Part shown: piece by piece, positions 1 to 6,248 of the stretch
Position numbering within the stretch: the first letter of the stretch is position 1
Layout of the letters: each line of letters starts with the position of its first letter
Source: Bacillota bacterium
GTDB lineage: Bacteria; Bacillota; Clostridia; Lachnospirales; Cellulosilyticaceae
Direction of reading: 5' to 3'
DNA: 22,259 nucleotides
Assembly (NCBI GenBank): GCA_023436395.1
Contig: JAEZJJ010000072.1
Location: 1-22,259 of the forward strand
Notes under the pieces: model-generated
Seen by the model: only the letters and a program-made list of their open reading frames with translations
What the model was told of the DNA's origin: nothing
Databases searched by the model: none
Program-made: the position numbers and the translations under genes

Positions 1-1
1 T

Positions 2-31
2 ATGGAGAGTATTGAATATAGTAGTAATTAA
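2..31 (+). CDS. possible 3' end of a gene entering from the left
   Basis: Nine codons and a TAA are open from the window edge and stop nine bases before a hairpin. This is the usual layout of a gene end, but the piece is too short to recognise. Another frame stays open to 74, so the assignment is weak. Confidence 0.25.
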   Translation: MESIEYSSN

Positions 32-39
32 ACATAAAT

Positions 40-58
40 GCGTCGGAATCTCCGACGC
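40..58 (+). terminator. short hairpin, weak terminator candidate
   Basis: GCGTCGGA at 40-47 pairs perfectly with TCCGACGC at 51-58 around a 3-nt loop. The stem is GC-rich and follows a stop codon, but there is no proper T run on the plus side. It may stabilise an mRNA end rather than terminate. Confidence 0.4.
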
Positions 59-91
59 TAAACTTAGAAGTTAAGTGACCTAGTTTTCGAT

Positions 92-103
92 GGTCATATG
101 ACC
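92..103. promoter_or_regulatory. 12-bp perfect palindrome GGTCATATGACC
   Basis: A perfect 12-bp palindrome lies just before the HEAT-like ORF, and part of it (GACCTA) recurs at 77-82. It could be an operator, but no known binding protein is recognised and the downstream gene looks truncated. Confidence 0.3.
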
Positions 104-117
104 TAAAAATGGGTTGA

Positions 118-864
118 CAAATACATCTGCAAAATAAAACAGCACAAGTGCGTTATAAAGCGTTAATTTATAAATATGAGAAGCTAAAAGAAACATGGGA
201 AGGAATAGAAAACCTTTTACTAGATTTAAATAGTGGGATAAGGGAATATACGTGTTATGTGATGAGAAAGCATTCTGGACTAGACCTTATTGATTTTTAC
301 ACGGCACACTTAGGAGATGAGAAACCCTATAGTGCCATTATGGGAATTGGTGAACAAGGTAGCAAAGAGGATATAGCAAAGATTAGACCCTTTTTAGAAA
401 GTAATGAGTCTAAAAGCGTTAGAATTGCTCTTAAGGCCATGACAAAATTACTAAAAGAGGAAGGTAAGTCGTTATATGAACACTACCTTTATCATGAGCA
501 ACCAAGTGTATCAAAAGTGGCTTATATAGCCTTAAAAGATTATGAAATTAAGTTAGGGACTGAAAAGCTTTACCAAGCATTAGAAATAGAAGGTTATGAG
601 CATGTTAAGCGTTACCTGATTCTGTTACTTCTAAGAGAGAAATCTTGGAGTAGGCTTCCGTATCTTATATTGCTTTATGATTATGAGGAGGAGCGTTTAC
701 GCGCTCAAATAAGACAATCTATATACTATAGAAATATGTATGAAGAAGTTTCTATTAGGCAAGAAGAAAAGATTAAACAAGCATTAACTTTAAAAAATGA
801 AAGTTTACCCAAAGAACTGGTACAACGCATTTTGTTGGATTTAAAGTATGTAGTTAAGAGATAA
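118..864 (+). pseudogene. HEAT-repeat-like protein, 5' truncated
   Basis: The frame is open from 118 (just after a TGA at 115-117) to a TAA at 862-864. The first possible start is GTG at 148, giving 238 residues, but it has no ribosome site and the coding-like sequence continues in frame upstream of it. The protein is helical throughout, with alternating amphipathic helices of about 15 residues and phrases such as SKSVRIALKAMTKL and PSVSKVAYIAL, as expected for HEAT/ARM-type solenoids that bind proteins. There is no signal peptide and no membrane segment. I read it as the C-terminal part of a longer HEAT protein that lost its beginning. A functional short gene starting at GTG 148 cannot be excluded. 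No function is assigned. Confidence 0.55.
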
Positions 865-942
865 GGTAGTCTTATTACCTAAGTAATGAATGAGACACAT
901 AAGAAGTTCTATGGCAATAATAAAGAGATTATAATTTGAAGA

Positions 943-971
943 TTGACAAATAAAACTTAATAGAGTAAAAT
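943..971 (+). promoter_or_regulatory. promoter of the His leader and hisS
   Basis: TTGACA (943-948) and TAAAAT (966-971) are separated by exactly 17 bp, a near-consensus sigma-A promoter. Transcription would start near 978, about 20 nt before the leader peptide start codon and about 250 nt before hisS. Confidence 0.85.
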
Positions 972-998
972 GACTCAAAATAACATACGGAGGGAATT

Positions 999-1052
999 AT
1001 GAATTCAAAACAATTAATCGTAACCATTCAATTACATCATCATCACAAGTAG
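999..1052 (+). CDS. histidine leader peptide
   Basis: This 17-codon ORF, MNSKQLIVTIQLHHHHK, is too short for routine gene calling. GGAGGG at 989-994 sits 4 nt before the ATG and is as strong as any ribosome site in the window. Codons 13-16 are CAT CAT CAT CAC, followed by Lys and TAG. A His run in a translated leader just upstream of a histidyl-tRNA synthetase gene is the hallmark of a ribosome-mediated attenuator: low charged tRNA-His would stall the ribosome on these codons and alter RNA folding downstream. The peptide itself probably has no role. The name hisL is not used because the sequence is unrelated to the enteric leader outside the His run. Confidence 0.85.
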   Translation: MNSKQLIVTIQLHHHHK

Positions 1053-1162
1053 GGCTTGGGTCGCCAGTTTGATTTGGTAGATACAAGTCTATTTCACGTT
1101 AGGCTTGTATCTACTGTGATGATTTGAATTCATAATTCATACTCTCCTTTTTAAGAGGAACA

Positions 1163-1197
1163 ATGCATGTAGGTATAAAGCCTATGTGCATTTTTTT
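1163..1197 (+). terminator. attenuator terminator before hisS
   Basis: An 11-bp stem (1163-1173 with 1181-1191, two G-U pairs), a 7-nt loop and a T7 tract at 1191-1197. It lies between the leader peptide and hisS and overlaps the antiterminator strand 1169-1178. Confidence 0.85.
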
Positions 1198-1225
1198 ATT
1201 ATCTAAATTTAGAGGAGAGATGAGT

Positions 1226-2584
1226 ATGCAAAATAAAATAAAGCCATCACTATTACCAGGATTTATGGAGCTATGTCCAAAGGAACAATTGATATTTAAT
1301 GATATGGTAGGGAGAATGATTAAGGTTTATGAACAAAATGGGTGTATGCCTATGGATACGCCTATTATTGAAAAGGAAGAAATATTGCTAGCGAAATCAG
1401 CTGGAGAAACAGAAAAGCAGGTGTATCGTATTGCCAATGAGAAAAGGAAGCAGGCGCTTAGATTTGATTTAACAGTACCTTTTGCACGTTATGTAGTACA
1501 AAATAGGAATGAGCTGACCTTTCCTTTTAAACGTTATCAACTTGGAAAGGTCTATAGAGGGGAAAGAAATCAGAAGGGGAGATATAGAGAGTTTTATCAA
1601 CTGGATATAGATGTGGTCAATATTGCAAGGTTAGCCACTTCTTATGATGCATTTGTAATGAGCTTGGCGGCTCAGGCATTTCAAAGTATTGGATTAGAAA
1701 GTTATGTGTTTCAGATGAGTAACCGTAAAATTCTATCAGGTCTTCTAGAACTGCTAGGGGTAGAAAGACAGCAGGAAGTCATGGGTGCTATTGATAAATA
1801 TGACAAGATAGGTAGGGAAAGCTGTGAGCAAGAAATAGAGGCTTTGATAGGAAAGTCAAAGAGTGGGTATATTGAGGAATTCCTTCAACTATCAGGTGAG
1901 TTAGAGAAGATGCTTCAAAAGTTACGGGTATTTAGTGAAAAGCTAAGAGGACAATTTTGCATGGAGGATGCTCAGCCAGAAGGGATGGGCTATTTAAAAA
2001 TGTTAGAAGGGATAGGGGAGTTAGAAGAAGTTGTTAAGACATTAAAATGGTTAGGTGTAGAGGATAAAAATGTTAAAATAGAGCTCAAAATCATCAGAGG
2101 TCTGGATTATTATACAGGCGCGATATTTGAAACCATTATTAAGGGAAATGAAGGTTATGGTTCTATATGTTCAGGTGGTAGGTATGATGATTTAGCAGCT
2201 CTTTATACTGATTTAAAGATGCCAGGAGTAGGTATCTCTATAGGGATGACAAGATTGTTTTTCGTTCTAAAGGAAATAGGATTTTTAGAAAATTATAGGT
2301 TACCAGATGAGAGTAGCTATTTGATTATCTCTTTAGGCGATACTTTAAAAGAATGTATAGCAATCAATCAAGTTTTACAAAGAAATGGTGTTAAGTCAGA
2401 GGTCTATTTTAATCAGGATTCTCTTAAGAAGCAACTTAAATATGCAGATGCAAAGGCAATAGAAAAGGTGGTTATAATAGGTGAAGATGAGCTTAAAGAA
2501 GGAAAGTTAATTATCAAAGAGATGAACACAGGGAATCAAATAAAAGTTAATAAAGAAGAGTGGCTTGCAAATAAGAGTTGGTAA
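1226..2584 (+). CDS. hisS: histidyl-tRNA synthetase
   Basis: A class II aminoacyl-tRNA synthetase of 452 residues that charges tRNA-His in the cytoplasm. The catalytic core shows LRFDLTVPFARY near residues 78-89, motif 2 with YQLGKVYRGER near 104-114, the histidine-binding signature GLDYYTG near 293-299, and SGGRYDDL after it. The last ~90 residues form an anticodon-binding domain, which argues against the truncated paralogue HisZ. The DLTVPFARY wording is closer to the eukaryotic/archaeal-type HisRS than to the common short bacterial type. The start was placed at ATG 1226, 8 nt after AGGAG (1213-1217). An in-frame ATG at 1163 lies inside the attenuator terminator, and the one at 1220 is too close to the ribosome site. 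Expression is probably controlled by the His-codon attenuator upstream. Confidence 0.93.
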   Translation: MQNKIKPSLLPGFMELCPKEQLIFNDMVGRMIKVYEQNGCMPMDTPIIEKEEILLAKSAGETEKQVYRIANEKRKQALRFDLTVPFARYVVQNRNELTFPFKRYQLGKVYRGERNQKGRYREFYQLDIDVVNIARLATSYDAFVMSLAAQAFQSIGLESYVFQMSNRKILSGLLELLGVERQQEVMGAIDKYDKIGRESCEQEIEALIGKSKSGYIEEFLQLSGELEKMLQKLRVFSEKLRGQFCMEDAQPEGMGYLKMLEGIGELEEVVKTLKWLGVEDKNVKIELKIIRGLDYYTGAIFETIIKGNEGYGSICSGGRYDDLAALYTDLKMPGVGISIGMTRLFFVLKEIGFLENYRLPDESSYLIISLGDTLKECIAINQVLQRNGVKSEVYFNQDSLKKQLKYADAKAIEKVVIIGEDELKEGKLIIKEMNTGNQIKVNKEEWLANKSW

Positions 2585-2654
2585 TAGCTTATAAATTTTT
2601 GAAGAAGGGCCTAAAGAGAGGCTGAAAGTCATTTTAAAATCAATGGTATTAGGC

Positions 2655-2660
2655 TATAAT
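2655..2660 (+). promoter_or_regulatory. -10 box TATAAT before the Rpn-type remnant
   Basis: A consensus TATAAT stands 54 bp before the ATG of the Rpn-type gene. No good -35 box is visible about 17 bp upstream, so this is a tentative promoter. Confidence 0.35.
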
Positions 2661-2713
2661 AAAGATATAAATAAATGATTGTAGTGCCATGAATTACCTA
2701 AGAAGGAGAGAAA

Positions 2714-3108
2714 ATGAATAAAATAATAGAACAGCTTAATTTAGACGATGACTTTCTCTTTGCAAAGGTAATGAGTGATAAAGAAATTTGTAAACAAGTA
2801 TTGGAAAAGATATTAAACATTCGTATTAAGTACATTGAAATGCCAACAGAGCAAAAAGTAATTGACATTTTATTAGATAGCAAAGCAGTACGATTAGAAA
2901 TTAGGTGGAGTATATGACACTTTTGGAGAGAGATAGAGAAAAATTTCAAGAAGGCCGAGAAGAAGGTAGGGAATTAGGTAGAGAGGAAGGCCGTAAAGAG
3001 GGAAAGAGGGAAGTTGCAAAGGCCTTACTTGATTTACTAGATGATGAAACGATTGCCTCTAGAATAGGACTTCCATTAGAAGAAGTAAAAGCCTTAAGAA
3101 AAGAATAG
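2714..3108 (+). pseudogene. Rpn/PD-(D/E)XK nuclease family protein, internally deleted
   Basis: The first piece (2714 to about 2896) starts MNKIIEQLNLDDDFLFAKVMSD and runs to KAVRLE, which is the typical N-terminus of Rpn-family (PD-(D/E)XK transposase-like) proteins. The family then continues with DVYVxD and roughly 200 residues of nuclease core. Here the core is absent: the frame runs into IRWSI and a stop at 2917. The second piece, in another frame from about 2905 to 3108, is the typical family tail: LERDREKFQEGREEGRELG, a charged EGR coiled-coil repeat, then an ending with LGLPLEEV-like wording. A clean deletion joining the two ends near 2897-2905 explains this. Family members are linked to recombination or anti-phage nuclease activity. 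This copy lacks the catalytic motifs. GGAG before 2714 and the reading frame remain, so a 67-residue peptide could still be made. Confidence 0.8.
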
Positions 3109-3111
3109 TTT

Positions 3112-3197
3112 AAAATCCATAGTGATTATCCTTTTTGTTTAAAGTTGTGCTTAGACGATTGAATGTTAAAGTAGGATAAATCTCTATGGATTTTTTT
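3112..3197 (+). terminator. long-armed terminator after the Rpn remnant
   Basis: AAAATCCATAG (3112-3122) pairs perfectly with CTATGGATTTT (3184-3194), and GATTATCC (3124-3131) pairs with GGATAAATC (3174-3182) with one bulge. A T run at 3191-3197 follows. The loop of about 40 nt is unusually long. It separates the remnant from the convergent VOC gene. Confidence 0.6.
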
Positions 3198-3220
3198 GTT
3201 TGGTTTAATATCAGTTTACT

Positions 3221-3589
3221 TTATTTTTGCTCAAAGAGTTGAACATTAAGGCCATTGGGATCTTTAACGGTAAAGAAGCTAGAAGTAGGTGTTTGAACGG
3301 GACCACTATGTACAGAAAGGCCGAGTTCCTTAACAGTTTTGAGCATATCATCAATAGATGAAATGGCAAAGCCAATAGAAATGGCTTCTCCAAAACCTAT
3401 GTCTTGCATATGATCATCTTGTAAGAACTCAACAAAAGTCTCATTTTCTGTACCATTGCCCATAAAAGTTATCTCTACGCCAGGCCCAGCAGGAAAGCGC
3501 CTAAGGGGTTGAAGTCCCAGTAAGTTAGAATAAAAAGCAATTGATTCATTCATGTTTCTTACATAAATTGTTGTCCATAAAAATTTCAT
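3221..3589 (-). CDS. VOC superfamily (glyoxalase/bleomycin-resistance fold) protein
   Basis: This 122-residue protein begins MKFLWTTIYVRNMNESIAFYSNLLGL and ends with VKDPNGLNVQLFEQK, the two ends of a single vicinal-oxygen-chelate module made of paired beta-alpha-beta-beta-beta units. Such proteins bind a metal and act as lyases, dioxygenases or antibiotic binders, usually as dimers. The C-terminal DPNG.xxxxF segment is well conserved, but the substrate cannot be read from the sequence. Start at 3589 is chosen because GGAGG lies 9 nt before it; eight more codons are open upstream without a ribosome site. It is divergent from the MmyB-type regulator at 3725, which is a likely controller because such regulators often govern a neighbouring divergent oxidoreductase-like gene. 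That link is inference. Confidence 0.85.
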   Translation of the reverse strand: MKFLWTTIYVRNMNESIAFYSNLLGLQPLRRFPAGPGVEITFMGNGTENETFVEFLQDDHMQDIGFGEAISIGFAISSIDDMLKTVKELGLSVHSGPVQTPTSSFFTVKDPNGLNVQLFEQK

Positions 3590-3622
3590 TATAAATAACC
3601 TCCATTTTAGCATGATTTTAAT

Positions 3623-3652
3623 TTGGTATTTTGTAGAACCTTAGTTTATAAT
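3623..3652 (+). promoter_or_regulatory. probable promoter of the MmyB-type regulator
   Basis: TTGGTA (3623-3628) and TATAAT (3647-3652) are 18 bp apart, in the 135-bp divergent gap between the VOC gene and the regulator. The -10 box is perfect and the -35 box fair. Confidence 0.5.
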
Positions 3653-3724
3653 AAGGTAAAGTTTTAAAAGCAGCTAGGAGTGAAAATATACGGGTATAAA
3701 TAGTAATAGGAAGGAGGTTTTTGG

Positions 3725-4561
3725 TTGAGGGATGAAAAGAATAGACAAAGTGAGTTAGCAGATTTTTTGAAAACACGGCGTGCTAAGATTTTGCCTTCTC
3801 AAGTAGGGCTTAAGGATACTATGCGAAGGCGTACACCTGGTTTACGTAGAGAAGAAGTGGCTCAGCTAGCAGGGGTAGGTCTTACTTGGTATACTTGGCT
3901 TGAACAAGGTAGAGATATTCATGTTTCAGTCCAAGTCATAGAGAGTTTATCAAGGGTATTATTGTTAGACAAGGAAGAACGTATACATCTTTATCTTTTA
4001 GCTAATCAGCCACTTCCAGTGGATATTCCAGAATATCAAGGGACTATAAGTCCTATACTTCAACATGTTTTGGATAGATTAGTAGATTGTCCTTCATTAA
4101 TTACGGATCAGCGCTGGAATGTCATTGGTTGGAATACAGAAGCCTGTTTGTTATTTGGAGAATTTAGTCAAATGAATAGTCGGGAGCGGAATATTGTATG
4201 GGCTATGTTTACAGACGAAAAAAATAAGAGCCTTTATGAAGAATGGGCGTTTTATGCAAAGTTATTAGTGGGTAAATTTCGTTCCAGTTGTGGAAAGTAT
4301 GTTGAAGATGCTTGGTTCACTCAATTTATTAAGGAACTAAAGGAGAAGAGTAAGATTTTTGAAGATTTATGGTCCTTGCATGAGATACAAGCCAATAGTG
4401 AAATAGATAAAAAACTCAATCATCCTATCGTGGGGCGATTGGAGTTTGAAGTTTGTAATTTTGAGTTAGCGGATAACACAGCACTAAAAATGATTGTTCA
4501 TACACCTAAAGTGGGAACGGATACGGCTATTAAAATGAGGATGTTGAGAAAGGGAAAATAA
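3725..4561 (+). CDS. MmyB-type helix-turn-helix transcriptional regulator
   Basis: A 278-residue DNA-binding protein. Residues ~10-85 hold an XRE-type helix-turn-helix with the family signature RRRTPGLRREEVAQLAGVGLTWYTWLEQGRD. The rest is an MmyB-like ligand-binding domain of PAS-like fold, with SPILQHVLDRL, ITDQRWNVIGWN and a final HTPKVGTDTA segment. In this family the C-terminal domain is thought to bind a fatty-acid-like or other small ligand and to control a neighbouring metabolic gene. The start is a TTG at 3725, fixed by AGGAGG at 3712-3717 seven nt before it. No in-frame ATG exists near the N-terminus and the TTG at 3721 runs into a stop. The adjacent divergent VOC gene is the most likely target. 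Confidence 0.88.
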   Translation: MRDEKNRQSELADFLKTRRAKILPSQVGLKDTMRRRTPGLRREEVAQLAGVGLTWYTWLEQGRDIHVSVQVIESLSRVLLLDKEERIHLYLLANQPLPVDIPEYQGTISPILQHVLDRLVDCPSLITDQRWNVIGWNTEACLLFGEFSQMNSRERNIVWAMFTDEKNKSLYEEWAFYAKLLVGKFRSSCGKYVEDAWFTQFIKELKEKSKIFEDLWSLHEIQANSEIDKKLNHPIVGRLEFEVCNFELADNTALKMIVHTPKVGTDTAIKMRMLRKGK

Positions 4562-4712
4562 GACGGAGACAATATCTTTATATAAAGAGAGTGCCTATAA
4601 ATCTAAGTTTATAAAAGTAGCTGAGATATCTGCTTTTTTGGATGTGATAGGATATAGAATAAGAAGTGTAATAGAAGAATTAAAAGCTATAAAAAATCAT
4701 TTAAATGAGTGA
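4548..4712 (+). pseudogene. possible gene remnant, stop-free tail with coding character
   Basis: A 54-codon frame without a start codon runs from a TGA at 4545-4547 to a TGA at 4710-4712. Its last 30 codons translate to a regular amphipathic helix pattern, including VAEISAFLDVIGYRIRSVI and ELKAIKNHLNE. It overlaps the end of the MmyB-type gene by 14 bases and has no ribosome site. It may be the 3' scrap of a lost gene, or chance. I do not recognise it. Confidence 0.25.
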
Positions 4713-4905
4713 AGGATTCGCACAAGACATCTGTTGATCTTAAAAGCCACGAGATACAATGATAATGAGGTGTTTCGTGGATGTTTTTAGGATGGGAAAA
4801 AGTACATATGAGGCAATTAGTAAAATGCATAGCAATAAGCAGTATATTTTATTGTGCATGGCATGTAATGGTGAAAGTAAATATATTTTAGGGGGAGAAG
4901 TGAAA
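4713..4905 (+). other. leader of the ywqG-like gene, weak hairpin
   Basis: No gene is seen here. CCACGAGA (4747-4754) pairs with TTTCGTGG (4773-4780), with one G-U, and five T follow at 4784-4788: a weak terminator or leader structure. TTGATC (4734-4739) and TACAAT (4755-4760) are 15 bp apart, a poor promoter candidate. The frame of the downstream gene is open back to 4759 but lacks a ribosome site there. Confidence 0.35.
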
Positions 4906-5754
4906 ATGGGTGAGGAAAAAATTAATAGGAATGTACCCACATTAGATCAGGTAAAAAATATTGCTGAGACAATAAGGGAAGTGTATAAGAAACCTGTTAT
5001 TAAAATGGGTATTGTTGAGGGAGAACCTAGTCTTTTGGAGAGTAAGATAGGGGGTACACCCTATATACCACATGAGGGGCAAATGCCAAGGGATTCCCAA
5101 GGAGTACAGATGAAGTTAGTAGCTCAAATAGATTGTGCATCTATAAGGGGATTAGAAGATTTTCCTAAAAAGGGTTTGTTACAGTTTTTTGTCGCCACTG
5201 ATGAGATGATAGGTTTGGATTTTAAAGATCTAGCCAGTGGCAAAGGTTCCAAGGTCATTTATTATGAGACATTTGATCAAACTGTAACAGAAGAAGAGGT
5301 GTTAGGGAAGATAGAACCACTTGGAGCAGATAGATGCTTTCCAATAGGAGGGAGTTATCCTATTGTTTTTTTTGTCAGAGAAGAAGAAATGGGTCTTTGT
5401 GACTATCGCTATGATGAACTATTTATTAGAGAATATAATGCACAGTTTAAAGAAAATAGTATTTCTAGTATATATGATTTAGATGATGCTATTGTTGATG
5501 AGATTTGTGCATCCCAAGATGAATTTGGTCATAAAATAGGGGGATATCCAGGCTTTACACAGACAGATCCTAGAATGTACGATACAGCGTTGCAAGCTTA
5601 TGATACCTTATTATTGCAAATCGATAGTGAGTCTGATTACAAAAAGTATGATATTATGTGGGGAGATACTGGTATATGTAATTTCTTTATTCGTTTCAGT
5701 GACCTAAAAAATTTAGATTTTAGTAAAGTGCTCTATTATTGGGATTGTTATTAA
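4906..5754 (+). CDS. YwqG family (DUF1963) protein
   Basis: A soluble protein of 282 residues with the YwqG/DUF1963 landmarks: SKIGGTPYIP near residue 45, MKLVAQIDCASI, GLLQFFVATDEMIGLDF, GGYPGFTQTDPR, LLLQIDSE and MWGDTGICNFFI near the end. Its biochemical role is unknown. Family members are single-domain cytoplasmic proteins. The start is set at ATG 4906 by GGGGGAG (4891-4897) 8 nt upstream; the 49 extra codons possible upstream have no ribosome site and cross a hairpin. The MerR gene begins only 35 nt after the stop, so the gene may be first in an operon with the MerR/radical SAM cassette, although no shared function is evident. Confidence 0.85.
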   Translation: MGEEKINRNVPTLDQVKNIAETIREVYKKPVIKMGIVEGEPSLLESKIGGTPYIPHEGQMPRDSQGVQMKLVAQIDCASIRGLEDFPKKGLLQFFVATDEMIGLDFKDLASGKGSKVIYYETFDQTVTEEEVLGKIEPLGADRCFPIGGSYPIVFFVREEEMGLCDYRYDELFIREYNAQFKENSISSIYDLDDAIVDEICASQDEFGHKIGGYPGFTQTDPRMYDTALQAYDTLLLQIDSESDYKKYDIMWGDTGICNFFIRFSDLKNLDFSKVLYYWDCY

Positions 5755-5789
5755 ATATAAAGTAGAGGACTGTAAGGAGAAAATTAAAG

Positions 5790-6242
5790 ATGTATACCAT
5801 AGGAGAGGTAGAAAAAATAACGGGTATCTCAAAAGACAGATTACGTTATTATGATAAACAGGGGATTTTAAAGCCTAGGCAAACTCAAGGCAATCAATAT
5901 AGGGATTATACGATTGAAGATATAATAGAAGTATTGTCAGTGGAGTATTTTCGTCAGATAGATTTAGGGATCAAGGACATTCGTGCCATTTATAATGGGG
6001 GAGATCTTGCTTTTTTGAAAAGAACGGTGGAAGTGAAAAGAGCCCAGCTGATGGCAGAAATACAACATATGAATCAGCTTGCCCATAAGCTTGGTGAAAC
6101 TTCTAAGGCGTGCGAGGAGATCTTTAGGTATTTAAATACTTTTGAGATTAAGCCTATGCCCCTTTTTGAAGTATTAGGGGAATTATCAGATTCAAAGGTT
6201 TTTGAATTGAATTTCAACAAGATAGAAACAAAGGTAGGGTAA
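5790..6242 (+). CDS. MerR family transcriptional regulator
   Basis: A 150-residue regulator. Residues 1-70 form the MerR winged helix: MYTIGEVEKITGISKDRLRY, then YDKQGILKPRQTQGNQYRDY and the second helix-turn-helix. A coiled coil of ~40 residues follows (KRTVEVKRAQLMAEIQHMNQL), giving a dimer, then a short 35-residue tail. The tail has no GyrI-like drug-binding domain and no metal-binding Cys pair, so the effector is unknown. MerR proteins twist overlong promoter spacers to activate transcription. The ribosome site AAGGAG is about 11 nt before the ATG. It lies 6 nt upstream of the radical SAM gene and is cotranscribed with it, so it probably controls this cassette. Confidence 0.88.
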   Translation: MYTIGEVEKITGISKDRLRYYDKQGILKPRQTQGNQYRDYTIEDIIEVLSVEYFRQIDLGIKDIRAIYNGGDLAFLKRTVEVKRAQLMAEIQHMNQLAHKLGETSKACEEIFRYLNTFEIKPMPLFEVLGELSDSKVFELNFNKIETKVG

Positions 6243-6248
6243 AAGAAA

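Larger units (their letters stand above)
994..1197 (+). promoter_or_regulatory. ribosome-mediated transcription attenuator of hisS
   Basis: Mutually exclusive helices can be read directly. Segment B 1055-1062 pairs with C 1080-1087 (7 of 8 positions, one a G-U). C 1077-1087 pairs with D 1104-1114 (11 bp, perfect). D 1105-1114 pairs with E 1169-1178 (10 bp with two G-U). E 1163-1173 pairs with F 1181-1191 (11 bp with two G-U), followed by seven T. By inference, a ribosome stalled on the His codons leaves B free, so B:C and D:E form and the terminator is prevented. A ribosome that reaches the stop codon covers B, so C:D and the terminator form. This is the same logic as the enterobacterial his attenuator. 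In addition, 994-1009 is perfectly complementary to 1123-1138 (16 bp) and 1039-1047 to 1115-1123 (9 bp), which would hide the leader start and His codons in untranslated RNA. No T-box core sequence is present. Confidence 0.8.

Noticed and set aside
995..1197. T-box leader for hisS
   Set aside because: No T-box core sequence or specifier-loop layout is seen, and the His-codon leader peptide plus terminator explain the region.
1163..1225. Longer N-terminus of HisRS starting at ATG 1163
   Set aside because: The ATG lies inside the attenuator terminator stem and has no ribosome site; ATG 1226 has one at the right distance.
2698..2949. Minus-strand ORF over the Rpn remnant
   Set aside because: It is the reverse of the recognisable Rpn-type N-terminus and has no ribosome site.
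3604..3609. Minus-strand TGCTAAAAT as promoter of the VOC gene
   Set aside because: Transcription from it would start within the GGAGG ribosome site, so it would make an mRNA lacking that site.
4759..4905. 49-residue N-terminal extension of the YwqG-like protein
   Set aside because: There is no ribosome site at 4759, it crosses a hairpin, and GGGGGAG directly precedes ATG 4906.
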